Positions 12,575 through 25,479 of a stretch of 64,000 nt of DNA are shown piece by piece (within the stretch, counting starts at the first letter, position 1; every line of letters starts with the position of its first letter). Source of the DNA: Anaeramoeba flamelloides (taxonomy: Eukaryota > Metamonada > Anaeramoebidae); NCBI GenBank assembly GCA_027625915.1, contig JANTQA010000008.1, forward strand, positions 9,532,501 to 9,596,500. The letters run 5' to 3'. The notes beneath the pieces were generated by a model that made no database searches, was not told where the DNA came from, and was given only the letters and a program-made list of their open reading frames with translations. A program made the position numbers and the translations under genes.

Positions 12575-13369
12575 GGGGGGGGTTAATATATATCTAATTT
12601 AATTTTTATTGTGTAATATCAGGGGGGGCAGTATACTTTTAGTTATTTTAATTATTTTAGTAATGTTAAATTAATACAAGTATTTGAAATATTTCGAATT
12701 TTTATTTTAAAAGTGATAATTTCTAATCAAGATAAAATTTTATTTTTGTTACTTTTTATATTTAAAAAATTAAAGTGTGGAAAAATATAATTTTAAAAAA
12801 TATAAGAATTTGAAGTGATTATTATTAAAAAAAAAAAAAAAAAGATCTTTTATAAAAAGAGAATTTTAAGTTAAATATCTCAAATCATATAATGAATCAA
12901 ATCCAGATTCCATATAAACTCTTTTTCTGTTAGATGGTTTCAGTTTTATTGAATAAACAGAAAATATTCGTTGACCTTACATTCAGTATTATTCTTAAAA
13001 TAAATTGTAAATTTGTAAATCATAATTATTTTTACCAATTTAGTCAACTTTTTTTTTTTGTGTGTTTTACTTTCCAAAAATTCAATTTATTTATTTTTGT
13101 ATTTCTTGTTTTTTTAAAAAAAAAACAATTCAAAAAAAAAAAAAAAATTAACTCTAAATGGACAACAAGATATCCGAGGCTCTGTATTTTTTTAAAAAAT
13201 GAATATATTTGCTATACAAAAATCGTATTGTTGACAATTATATTTTTCCGATAAAATTGATAAATTAGCACAATGAAAATCCAATGATATGGTAATTTTT
13301 TTTTTAACATTTTATTTTTTTTAGAAGATTTTTAATTTGTTCGGGTATTTCTTTAATGTGTATTGACTC

Positions 13370-13500
13370 TAATTAGAAGTTCATTATTTCTCTTAATTTT
13401 TAAACAATCCTAAGTTTGGTTGATAATTTGAAAAAAGTGCTTTTTTCATTTTTGGCTGGGCCTTTTGAGAGAAAAGGGATTTATTAAAATAGTAGATGGT
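13370..13500. repeat. Dispersed repeat shared in inverse with 45.40-45.52 kb
   Basis: Sequence such as CTAAGTTTGGTTGAT and TTTTTCATTTTTGGCTG here reappears as the reverse complement at about 45400-45520. The copies are about 130 bp and diverged. No coding content or termini are recognised. Confidence 0.6.
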
Positions 13501-13989
13501 GATTTTTTGGTATTCTCTGTTATATGTTTTCCCTTTCATATTTTATATTAAAAGGGTGAAAAGTGAAATAATTATCGTTGTGATCGTATCAACTTTTTTA
13601 ATTAATACCATAAATGTATTTTTTAACAACTGTTTAAAGAATGTTAAATTTTCATTATTTTTGGCAAAATTTCACAGTATCATATAAGAAAGAATTTTAA
13701 AATAGAGTTTGCTGAAGTTGAAAACTCTGTGTTGTACAAGGTTTGAATGTTTCAAACGTGAGAAGTTTATATATTGTGGTAAAACAGTTTTTTTTTTATT
13801 AAATTGGGTTCTGTTGAACAGTAAGAAGTCAAATTTTTACCTTTTATTAAATTCCTTAATTTTTTCTTTTTTATAAATTTTTATTAATATAAGTTTAAGA
13901 TGTGGAACAAAAAAATGAATTAAAAACTTTTAAAAATTTCAAAAAAAAATCTTTTTCTTAGCAATTTTATTTTAATTGAATTGAGATAT

Positions 13990-14190
13990 TTTTCAAATAT
14001 TTTTCGAAAAACAAGACTCTTAATTGTAAAATAAAACGATCAAAATTTTCATTGAACTTTCCAAAAAAAATCACACCTCAAAAATTATTTTAATATCATC
14101 AAAGTTCTCAATTCTATAAGGGAAAATTAATAATCTAAGTTTGTGTATGAAATTAAAAAACTGAAATGTTTCATGTGTAATAGAAACAGA
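13990..14190. repeat. Dispersed repeat, member 1 of 3
   Basis: Shared blocks (TTGTAAAATAAA, ATCAAAGTTCTCAATTCTA, AATTAATAATCTAAG) recur in the same order at about 36370-36500 and 57950-58080. The three copies are diverged and only partly overlap. The family is not recognised. Confidence 0.55.
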
Positions 14191-15831
14191 TTATAATCAA
14201 TGTTGGGTTAAAAAATAAATTCTTTCTCTCAAAAATAAAACTATTTGATTTATATATTCAATCTAAATTTATTTCAAAAAAGGAGTGAATAAGAGTCAGA
14301 TAAAACAATTTAATTAAATTAAATTCTGTGACTAGATTACAAAATAGTGTAAACAAATATATTGGCAAAAGTCAAAAACTTATTTTTTAAAAATTCGAAA
14401 TTATTTATCAATATCTCTCACCTAAGGTAGTTTTGAAAAGATTAGAATGCCCTTTAACAGTAATTGAATTTTAGTATCGGTATTTGTCTGAATTTGAGAA
14501 AATATGTAATATATTTTTCTTGATAAGGGGATATTTATAGCACCCCACCCAGAATGAAAAATATTTTTCTCGTTTTCGAAACAATGACTCAAATTACTTG
14601 TGTTATTTTTTGTTCAAGTGGTGAAGATCTTTAAGGGACTTAAAATATTTAAAATAAAATCAAAAAACAAATTTTAAAAATAAACTAAATACTCAAAATC
14701 AGTCAAGTGGAATCTGAACAAAGATCTTTTTTTTTCAAGAAATAATCAACAAAAATATTCCTCAAAAAATGGATATGTTTGAAGACTTTTTTTTTAACAA
14801 AGCTATCAACAAAAAAAAAAAAAAAAACCTTTATTATTCAAAGCATACTTCGTGGCGACACAGTTTGATACCTAAGTAATTAATTTGATCAAGCCAGATT
14901 TTTATTGTGAATCTTATTAACTTTAAAGTTTGTTTTTTTTTTGTTCCACCGCAACGAAAATATAGATGTTGTGTTGGAAATTTCATTTTCTCCAAAGTGT
15001 TGTATGTGTTGTGTGTGTTTATCCTATTCGGGTTAAAATTCAGTTCACAATCTGAAGAACCAAGTCCTTTGAAAAATGATGACAGTTATCAGATTCTGTC
15101 TTTAAATTTATCAAAAGTATTCAACTGTGAAAAGTACATGATTTTCAAGATTTGAGATTATACATGCCATTAGGGTTCTTGGTAAAGGGCGATGATGTAT
15201 TTGATTGTTATTTTCAAATTTTGAAATAAAAAGTTTTTTTTTAAAAAGTCCCAAATATTTTACTAATTATTTGTAAAAAACCCTAAAAGATCTTTGAAAA
15301 ATCAATTAGAAATGATATTTTGGAGTTTTTAATTCACTTCCTTTTTATTAAACTTTTATTTTAAATTTGTATCTCGATCTTTCGATTTTAGTAACAGACC
15401 TGGGGTTATTTAAATTTTTTTTTTTGCGATCAAGTCAAATTGTTGATTGATTTGGATAATGCCAATTCACAAACCAACAGGGAATTAACAAAATTTATTT
15501 CATGTGATTATCATTGATGATTTTTGTCTTCAAGTTAATCATAAGAAATATGTGAAAGAGTTTGTTTTAAACATCAGGAAGCTCGATAGTGTCTTGTAAA
15601 TAAAACTAACAAAGCAGGCTTTATTTCTTCCAGATAAATTAAAAGTTGCTTTTTAAATTTATTAAATAATTTTTTTTTTTTTATTTTTTAAATGAATGCA
15701 ATAAGATCTTCAATTAAACTCTATGTGCAAGCCAACGGTTAGGTATATTCGCAAATCATGAAAATTGACTAAGAAAAAAAATTAACTTTTTTGATTTCAT
15801 TTTTTTTCAAAAAGTGATAAATCCTTCCAAA

Positions 15832-18800
15832 ATGATCTCTTCAAATTGGAGTACGGTTTGTGGTGATTACATTTTTGGGAAAATCGTTGGTGTTGGGAGT
15901 TATGGTAAGGTTAGGGTTGCAAAGCATCTTCCAACAAATGAATTAGTAAGCGTTTTTCAGGAATTGATAATAAAAAAACTTTTCAAAAATTGTTTCAAAA
16001 AAAACGACTTGACAAGAAACACAATCTAATCAGAAGAAAAGAAATTTGTTCTGATTTTTTAATTGTGGATTATTTTTTTTTTTTTTTAGGGGTTCTAAAA
16101 AAAATGTTTAATACTTGTGAAACGAAAAACATTCAAGAAAAAATAGGACCCAATAAAACAAACACTTTAAAAACAAAACAACAATTTTTACTTTTCCAAA
16201 AAATTCTTGATGAAACCCCTTTTTTTTCCACCATCAAGAAAAATAAAAAAAAAAAAAAAATCCTATGCAAACTTGTGAAAGAACGAGAAACAAGAACAAA
16301 AACAAAGGCAAATTTGGTTGTGAAGTTGTCTGATTTGAAAACAATTATTTTTGTATTTACCTTAAAAAACATCAATTTTTTCTCTCTCAAAAAAAAAAAC
16401 AAAAAACTTTGTCGCAATTCTTTTTCTTCTTTTTCATACATCGAAAATTTTTAGGTTGCAATTAAAACACTTGAAAAATCAAAATTCACACTGGATCGCA
16501 AAGCTAAAAATCAGTTATTTCGAGAAATTCAAATTTTGAAGAAACTAAATCACAAAAATATAGTCAAATTGATCGATATGTTTGAAAATGAAAAATATTG
16601 GTTTATCGTGACAGAATACATCAATGGCGGGGACCTGTCAAGTATGCTAGAAAAGAAGAAAAGGCTTAAAGAAAGTGATATAAAAAAATTATTTGTTCAA
16701 TTGGTGAAAGGTAAATTATTTAATTCAAAAAACAAATTATTTTAGACTTGATATAAATTTTCAACTTAGAGTTGGTAGTCTGTAATTTTAAAACAAGTGG
16801 AAAAAAAATTACAATTAGTCCCGCCAATATTTGAGTATAAAATAAATTTTGTTAGTGTTTCCATACTTTACAATTCAAAAAAATGTTTTGCAATTTTTCG
16901 TTCAATTTCCATTTTTCAATTTTTTTAAGGGCCATGTTGGAATTCACGAAAATGTCTCAAAGAATTTTAGTTCAATCCCATTAAAATTATGAAGGGACGA
17001 AGTTAATCAAGAAATTCTCCGATTTGGATCAAAAAAGCATTTTATGTGTCATTTTTTTTAAATGGACAATCAACAAAAAAAAAAAAAAATACGTAAACCC
17101 GAACAACCTTATTTTGAAATGTAACACTGAAAAAAAAAAAAAAAACATGATTTTCAAGCTTGAAAAATGAGGATCATTTCAAAAATTCTCGATAAACGAC
17201 TCGAACTTTAAAAGATCGTCAGTGCCTTAGAGTTTTGACAATTGAGTTGCTTGAATTCTCACATTGTCTCCACAAAACCATATTAATTTCTAAAAGGGAA
17301 TCGTGTCTTTCTCTTTGTTTTTTGGTTCCTTTGGTTCCTTTGGTTCCTTTGGTTCTCGTTGTCTTATTATTTTTTTTTTTTTGGTTCTTTTTGTTTTTCC
17401 CCGAATTGAAGTTACCACCAACGCTTTCCAATATAATCCGTAATCTATTAGGTTGTTGGGCAGAACCACCATTATCACATACTCGAAACACGTGGTTCAT
17501 TTTTATGTGACAATTTTTTTTGTTTGTTTTGTTTCTCTGAAAAAACTAAATTGTTCGTTAAAATACAAATTGAACTGAGGTATAGCGGAAAATGTTTTGA
17601 GGAATTATACATTTAAAGATCCATTGAAAATAAAATTTTCAAAAACAACTCTTTTTTTTTATTTCAAAAAAACTTTCTAAAGTTAGTCTGAGATAAAAAT
17701 GATCTTTCTTTTTGGAAATGGAGTATTTTAGCGGATTCCATACAATACTAAAATAACAAGAACTTCTTATCAAATTTATGTCTTTGGTTTAAAATAACAA
17801 AGAACCATTTCATCCACAAAAATTTTCAATTTTCTCCATTTTGATCTTCTAAGTGAAAATGGAAAACAATCTAAACTTAATTCACAAATCCAAAAATAAT
17901 CGTAGGTAATTCTCAACAAGGTCAAATGGTTTTCATTTTTCACCTTTCAAGAAAATTTTCTCAAAAAGTTGATTTTTCCCAACCTTCTTTTTCATTTTTT
18001 AAAATCAAAAAACGAGGTCTGGAAAATACAAGACTGAAAAATTGTCCGAAAAAAAAAAACTTTTTTTCCTTCTTAGATCTCACTGATTAAATATTTGTGA
18101 GATTTGTCAACCATCAAAACCTTTCAGAAACATATACATTACATTAAATTTTCAATTGCAAACGCAGTCGTGAAGGTCTATACATAATTTATAGTCTATG
18201 AATAATAACTTTAGACCTACAACATATTTGTTGACTTTTAAGAATGTTGAGTAAAGGGATCTTGTTTATATTTAGAATTTACAAGTTTTTTACCTCTCTT
18301 CAATAATAATAAAATAAAAAATTTACAGGTTTTTTTTTTTTCAATTTTTGTATTTTGGGTAAAACCTTTTTATTACAATCCAAAATCGAAATTTAAATAG
18401 AAAAAATTCGAAAAATCTAAAGTCTCTTTTGAACGCTCCTTTCATGTTATTTCCAAGGTTTTCCCATGTTTAAGGAGAGGTTATCAATATACTTTCATAA
18501 TACTTCCCGAGTGGACTTGTTCAATAAGAGATAAACAAAAACGATTTTATTTTGCCTTGCGTTAGATTAGAAAAATTCATTCAAGTTTTTAGATCATCAA
18601 AAAATTTTTATCCAAAAAAAAAAAAAAAAAACTGAAAATTTATAATATTTTGACTTTCCTTTAGCATATAACTAATTAAATGTTTTTTTTTTTTTTTTTT
18701 TTTTTTTTGTCTTCAACATTGCCTTTCAATACCTGGAGTGTATAAAATTTTGAATAACCCTTACACACTCTGAAGAAAGAAATTGTATTGGTTTAAATAA

Positions 18801-21800
18801 AATTGCACATTTGTAAAAAAAAATGATGATCTTAAAAAATCAATGAAATTCAATTTATTGGTATTTTGCAACTGGTTATATTTGATAGAGTAATGGTGTC
18901 TTGTTTCATAAAGTAAATTCATTTTAAAAAAAATGAAAAAAAGGAAAAAAAAAATAATTATTTTTACATTCTCAAAACGTTCCGAATAGAGACACTTTCG
19001 AAACATTTATTCTTGTATTCACAATTTAATCCCACACAATTTAAATTGGAAATTGGGTCCCAAACACTGGCTTTTTTTTCTAAAAATTCCATTGTTTTTT
19101 ACATTGCTAAATTTGATATAACCATCTTACATTTTGATTTGTTTTTAATTGAAATTAGTCACTCATAAATGAAGATGAAAGAAATATTATCTATTAAAAA
19201 AAGAAAATTTATTTTTTTTCCATTTTTCCCTAGACGAATTTTCTTTTTACTGGGAATAATATTTACACAACCAAAAAAATCAAGTGGTTACTTGCTAATA
19301 CTGAAATACCAGAACATAAAAGTATGATCAACTTGAAAATAAAAACGAAAAACCAAAGGCAAAAAAATTTCAAAGGTTTAAAGCAAATCATATCAAAAAG
19401 AAAAAAAAAAATTGCAACAATTAAACAACGACCCTCCAAATGAACGTTCATACTCAATTCTCAAAATAAATTAAATCAACCAAAAGTACCGTGACTGTGA
19501 TTTTGGAGGTCCTTAATTAAATATAGCGTTGTTGTTTTGTTTTAGATTTTTCAACTATTTCTTCTTATACCTTTTTAATTTTTTTTTTCTGGTCATTTTT
19601 TTTTTTTTTACCTTTTCACCATAAACAACAATTTTTGGGCTTTCCTACGAATATTCATGAATCCTATGGTTTTTTATTAACTCATCTTTATGCAAATTCT
19701 AAGTCAAAGAATATATAGAGTGTAATTTACACTTCTTCAATAATAAAATACAAAAATAAAATTTTGACATTTATGCTTTTGCTCTTAAACTCTCTTTCAA
19801 AAAATTATACACCACAATTTTTAATTTGAAAATTTCTTCTTTATATTTGGCCTCATGAGGAAAAGTTTTAAAAAATCATTTAGTACTTCTAGTTATTATT
19901 TAAATTAATCTCTTGCAAGACTTGGTAAACCTTTCTAATTAAAATAACATCAAAGATTAGAAAAAGATGTTATCTAAATTTTGAAATCTAATTTGACTTT
20001 TTCTTTGTGCTTTAGAAACATAAAAATTAGAAAATTGATGGTTACTTTTTGAAATACTTTACAATGCAACAGCTTTCATTTATATTTTATGAATTTGTTA
20101 TAAATAATTGTTTTATAAAAGATCAAATATGAATTTTTTAAAAAAATATATATATTATTTTTTAATACATCCATATTTTTACTCGAATCTAGTTCCAGAC
20201 TAATTCTATTTTTTATTTTTTTTATTTACATTTCTTTTTTTTTTTTTTTTTTGAATATTGAGAAATTCAAAAAAATTTTAGTTTAATTTTTATTTTTATA
20301 AATCTTATAAACTTTATTTTTAAAACAGTTCTTAATATAGAAATATTTTGAAGAACAACTAATTTTATAAAGTTTCTTTACACCTAAACCAATAAAATGC
20401 TTTACTCAAAGCTAAGGTAAAAAAAATTTCAAAATGAAAAATGAAACAAAAGTTTAAGAACATTTATTTAAATTTATTAGTATTTATTTTTACCTTTTTG
20501 AAAAAAATTACCATTAAAAAAAGGTAACAAATATATTAACGATCTTTTTGAAACAAAAATTATTTTTTAATCAAATAGTTGAACAAGTTTCCAAAATGTT
20601 AAAAAAATAAGTCATCTAATAAAATTCTTTAGAAGAAAAAGTATTTGAAATTTTAACAACAAAAGTGACAAAATCAATAAAAAGATCAAAAAATAAATAA
20701 ATATTGTAAAATATTTTAGTGTTAAAAAATACTTTATCTGTTGAAGGGACTAAATTTGTAATTTCTGAACCAAAGAGATAAAAAAAAAAAAAATACAGTC
20801 ATTAGAAGTAGTATAAACTTAATTTAGTTTTCTAAAATAAGGGAAAATAAAAAACAAATTATTTTTTCAGAAATATTATACCAAAACTCCCCCCTTTCTT
20901 GAAAATAAACAAAAAAATAATTCTAAATATTTTATTTAATAATCTTATGGATGTGACCATACACATTAAAAAGAGTTTATATATCGATATACAACCAGTT
21001 AGTCAAAATAAAGTTGACATCACCCCTTTACATTTTCAAAATCAACTTAAACCCAATATTAGTTCTTTATTGTTATTATTTTTGATACTAAAATAAAATA
21101 TATACTATCCATAACACATTACATAAACAATCATTAGTTTATTATCTAGGTTGGTGTTATTGTTTTGATAATAAAATAAATGAATTTTCTAATCAAAGAC
21201 AATAATTTTTACTTGGTATTATTTTTTATTTAAGAGAAAAAAAATCAAGAAACTGGAATTTTTTTTTTATCCAACGGAAATAAAAAAAAAAAAAAAATAA
21301 CATTTGGAGTTCTTTTGTAATTTACCAAAAAAAAAAAACTCCCATAATTTCAAAAACTTTGTTTCTGCTATATTTTCCCAAAAAATTTCCAAATATAAAT
21401 TATAAAAAATAATTGGACCCAAAAACCAAATAAATAAGAAATAAGTAGAATGATAAACCTTGGAGAATAGTTGATATCCATATGAATCAAATCTAATCAA
21501 TTAATCTATTTTCTTAAAAACTGAAAAATAAATATAATTGTTAGTTTCATAATTGAGAAACAAAACTGCTGTTTTTGATCATGATCAAAGATTGAATATT
21601 TTCCAATAGAAATCAATATGATTTCTCAACAATCATTTTCTCTGTTTCAATATCATTAGAATAACAAGTTTTTACTTTATGGCCATAAACCTTTCAATAA
21701 TAATAAATAAAATTGCAAAACAATTACTCATCAAAAAAAAAAATTGAAATAAAACATTAAAGCAAAATGTAAAAAAAATAGAAAGAGCAAAAAAACAAAT

Positions 21801-24666
21801 ATATGAAAAAATGATTCCAATTTTGAAATTTCCAAAATTATCTATTTTCTTCTTATACCCATTCAAATACTTTAAACAAATATAATTCGTTTATTGTACA
21901 TTTGTGTCCCTTTGACTGTAAAATTGTTTATTTTTAGACTTTAATAAAAAAACCTTTCAAATTAATTTATGAATATATATATATTTTTTTTTCTCTCTCC
22001 ATTTTAAAATAACTATCAAAATAGGCATTGAATATTGTCATTCAAAAAATATTATTCACCGGGATTTAAAATTGGAAAATTTGTTGATTACGGATGAAAA
22101 AAAACTCAAAATAATCGATTTTGGGCTATCAAATTTTTCTGAAAAAGGAGAATTATTAAAAACACATTGTGGATCACCATCATATACAGCGCCAGAAATA
22201 TTTTCAGAACAAAAATATGATGGATTTAAATCCGACATTTGGTCTCTGGGAGTCTTATTATATGCACTTTTGGTTGGGAAACTACCATTTATTTCCAAAA
22301 ACCCAAAATTTTTATATGAAAAGATTATTACAGGGTCGTTTTTAATCCCAAATTTTCTCTCCAAGGAAGCGCAGAATCTTTTATCAAAATTAATTGTTGT
22401 TGATCCTCATCAAAGGTTATCAATAGGCCAAATTTTAGAACACAATTGGTTACGATTTGAATCAAAAAAGAAAAAAATCAAAGACAAAATATTGTACAAT
22501 CAGCAAATTAACAATATTAATTCTGGATTAATTGATCCATTAATTGTTTTACAGATGACAAATCTAGGTCACAACATCTCAAAAGTTTTAAATGATCTTG
22601 AAAATAATGATGATTCTGAATTAAGGCCAACTTATTTTATTTATAATGAAATGTCTAAAAAAGGAAATTTCAAAATTCAAAACCAAGAAAAAAATGACTT
22701 GTACAATAAGAATAAGACTATAAATAATAATACAAATGAAAACATATTTCAAATAAATAATTTTAACAAGACAAAATTAGATAATACCTTAAAAACTACA
22801 TCACAATCACAATCACAATCATCAACATCAACATCAACATCAACATCAACATCATCATTATCATTATCATCAACTTCATTAATTTCATTGCAATTTAAAT
22901 CCCAGTCTTCATCCACTTTCTCTTCCTCATCAACGTCCCCATCCTCATCTTCTTTTACCTTGCAAATAGGTAAAAATTCGAAAAAAAATAATAGTAATAA
23001 AAATTTCAAAATTCTAAATAAAATATCGACAAATTCAATTGAAAAAAAAAAAGAATTTTATAAACAAATTGTTGAAGACGGCTTATTAATTAACCAAAAT
23101 AAAACAAACGAAACTATTTCAATAAATTTTAATGAAAAAAATAAAAATGATTTTAATCAAAAAAAAAGAATACTTTCCAATGAAGGAATAATAAAATCAG
23201 ATCCAATTACACGAAAAAAGAAAAAAAAACTAATTAATCAAAAATTTAGAAATCTATTCAAAAAAAACAAAAAAAAGAAAAACAAAAACAAAAAGACTAA
23301 TCAGGATTCAGAAATCAACAACATTGGTTCACCAATAACAGAACCACGTATGAACACAAACACAAACAAACTACTTTTAAATAAAAAAGAAAATGAAACC
23401 TTAAATATCCAATATGAAAATAGTGAGAGTGAACTTGCCGATAATGAAAATATATTACACTTCAATGTAGAAAGTTCTCAAAAGAATTTGAAATTCATTC
23501 AAAATGAAAATTATATCGGAAATACAACTGTGAATGAAAAGGAATTCACAATGAAAAAGAAAAATTATAATGATAAAGTTTTTGATGAATGTGTGAAAAA
23601 GGTAAAATATGAAAATGAGATACAGGATCAGAAGAATACGGAATTAGAAGAGGTAATAAAAAATGATGATGATAACGGTGGTAGTAGTGGTGGTAATAGT
23701 GGTGGTAATAGTAGTGGTGGTAGTAGTGGTGGTAGTAGTGGTGGTAGTGGCAGTGGCAGTGGTAGATGTAGTGGTAGTAGTATTGGTGGTAATGGCAGTG
23801 GTAGTTGTGGTAATGATGAGGAAAAAGAAATTAAAAAAATAAAACAAAAAAGCAATAAAACAATATTTATAAGAATACCAAAAAAATCTACAATCTCATC
23901 AAATTTATATAAAAAAAATATTTCAAAAACACCAGAAATCATTAATTGTCATAGTATTTATAATCAGTTCTATGACAAAAAAAACAATCATAATTCAAGC
24001 AAACAGAATCAGTCTTACGAATCAAAATTGAATGAACCAACAATTGGGAGCCTTTCTTCGAAATTAACTACAAAAAAGGGATATTCCGCAGATAACTCCA
24101 TGCAAGGATATTCTGACAATAAATTAAAAATAACAACAAACAATTCAAGGAGGGGTGGAAGCAATAGAGTATCGTCCGTTAAAAAAAGAGCTTCAACACT
24201 AAACCATATCACTGTTTCAAATTCACTTTTGAAATCAAGAAATAATTCATATTTTTTTGATGAAGAATTTTTAAAGAAAAATAATTCCAATACATATACG
24301 AATGATAATAATACTGATACCAATACCGAAACATATACAGACCCAGAGTCGCTAATGAATGAACATAAAGGACCAATCAACCCAAAATTAATTTTTCATA
24401 AATCACCAAGATTTCTATTGAATTCCTGTAAAAAGATACTCAAATCTTTACATTTCCCTTGCAAAAAAATTAATAAATATTTATTAAATGTTTCTTTGGA
24501 AAAAAATAAATCAAAAAGGTGTGATATTCAAATTGAAATTGTGAAAATTTCTAATTTGAAAAAAGTTAACATGTATAAAATAAAAAACATTTCAATTTCA
24601 AAAGAAAAATTTGAATTTATTTCAACTATAATAATGAATAAATTAAACGAAAAAATTAACAAATAA
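15832..24666 (+). CDS. CAMKL-type (SNF1/MARK/KIN1-like) Ser/Thr protein kinase, three exons
   Basis: Exons 15832-15945, 16455-16710 and 22025-24666 join in frame to 1003 aa. The kinase domain is at the N terminus. The glycine loop is GVGSYG (residues 20-25), the ATP lysine is VAIK (Lys42), and the alpha-C Glu lies in LFREIQIL. The catalytic loop is HRDLKLEN (Asp137), the magnesium motif is DFG (155-157), the activation loop carries LKTHCGSPSYTAPE with Thr170 as the expected LKB1-type site, and SDIWSLGV follows. DPLIVLQMTNLGHNISKVL after the kinase domain resembles the UBA domain of MARK/SNF1 kinases. Then comes about 500 residues of low complexity, including Gln-Ser/Thr repeats and a Gly-Ser block. 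The C-terminal IQIEIVKISNLKKVNMYKI could be a KA1 membrane-binding domain. The start codon is taken at 15832, the first ATG in frame. All catalytic residues are intact. Which AMPK-related subfamily it belongs to cannot be settled by eye. Confidence 0.93.
16711..22024 (+). other. Second intron of the kinase gene (5.3 kb)
   Basis: The intron runs from donor GTAAAT to acceptor AAATAG and separates the hinge region from the catalytic loop. It is mostly AT-rich sequence with long T runs and short open frames of random composition. The only part that stands out is a less AT-rich patch at about 17219-17510. No nested gene is supported. Confidence 0.8.
17219..17510. other. Less AT-rich patch with 9-bp tandem repeat in kinase intron
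   Basis: Both strands stay open for about 280 bases here. A 9-bp unit TTTGGTTCC repeats about four times near 17321-17356, giving Lys-Gly-Thr or Val-Pro-Leu repeats depending on strand. The non-repeat flanks do not resemble a known protein. It may be an unrecognised exon or a neutral patch. Confidence 0.3.
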
Positions 24667-25149
24667 ATTAATTCCTTTTCTTTTTCTTTTTTTTTTTTTC
24701 TTTTCTTTTTTTTAATGAAAAAAGAAATAATATTTATTTATTAATTTTGAATAGAATACTTTTTTATATATTTTATTATGATATAAAAAATATTCTCTAT
24801 TTTTTAAATATCCCCTTTGTTGTATATTTCTTAATTATATAATTACTGTTTTTTTTTTAAATAAAACAATAGTATTTTTTGAATCACTTTTTTTTTTTTT
24901 TTTTTTTTTTTTTGATTTTTTCAAATTTGGCTTTACTCGAGATTATTTTTATGTTTATGGAATATAAAATAAATTCCAAAAATTCGGACTCGGTTTAAAT
25001 GGATGAAAGAATAAAAATATCATATTATTTGGATTCAATTTGGAAATAATTTTTGATTTTACAAACTATTTCATTTTTTATTTTTTTTGTTTTGTTATTG
25101 TTTCCTTTTTTCTCAGTTACAATATCTGTTTCGTTCGATCTGGAATTTT
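24667..25149. other. Intergenic, 3' flank of the kinase gene
   Basis: Long T runs follow the stop codon, and I see nothing else. The TTTTTCTTTT-rich stretch at 24680-24715 could be part of the 3' UTR. Confidence 0.4.
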
Positions 25150-25460
25150 TTTTTCAAAGGTTGAGAGAAGTTTAGTGTTGAGTTTGTTAAATAGAAAGTT
25201 CAAATTAAATTAGTTGGTGGTATCTTATCATTTGATCGATCATTGATTGTTGGTGAAATTTCAACAAATTTACCACTGCAATTTTTTTGACCAACCTGAC
25301 TGCCAAAAAAGACACATATGAACAATTGAGGAAAAATAACACAAAAGAAATCTATAGCATCACCATAGAATATCTTATGAAATTTTTGACAAACATGCAA
25401 TGAGGAAAAAGGTGCTCAAGACAAAATAAAACCTATCAGCAAATTTTTTAAACCAAAAAA
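25150..25460 (-). repeat. LINE-associated repeat with conserved minus-strand frame
   Basis: This matches 38.29-38.53 kb (opposite strand), 54.88-55.00 kb and 63.74-63.86 kb. The minus strand carries an open frame (25400-25200) containing FGSQVGQKNC and VEISPTINDRSN, and the 38.3-kb copy carries the same words. The block ends AAAACCTATCAGCAAATTTT, also found in the 38.3-kb copy. Its function is unknown. Confidence 0.65.
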
Positions 25461-25479
25461 CTTCAGAATCTCACAAAAA

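Larger units (their letters stand above)
11752..15831. other. Intergenic, 4.1 kb between USP and kinase genes
   Basis: No gene is supported. Open frames here (for example 12934-13254 and 14907-15155) are rich in Phe, Leu and Lys, as expected of random AT-rich DNA. Notable items are a run of about 31 T followed by about 9 G near 12543-12582, a repeat shared with 45.4 kb at about 13370-13500, and a repeat shared with 36.4 and 58.0 kb at about 13990-14190. Confidence 0.5.

Noticed and set aside
12543-12582. T run followed by G run, considered as a telomere-like or G-quadruplex signal
   Set aside because: It is a single T-tract/G-tract junction with no repeat unit, most likely homopolymer slippage.
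16133-16454. Open frames in the first kinase intron
   Set aside because: They lie between a clear donor (GTAAGC at 15946) and acceptor (TTTAG at 16454) whose removal restores the VAIK motif, so they are intronic.
22749-23009. Long minus-strand open frame of Asp/Val repeats opposite the kinase linker
   Set aside because: It is the complement of Ser/Thr triplet repeats in the kinase exon, with no independent evidence. The same holds for minus-strand frames at 23628-23942 and 24015-24380.
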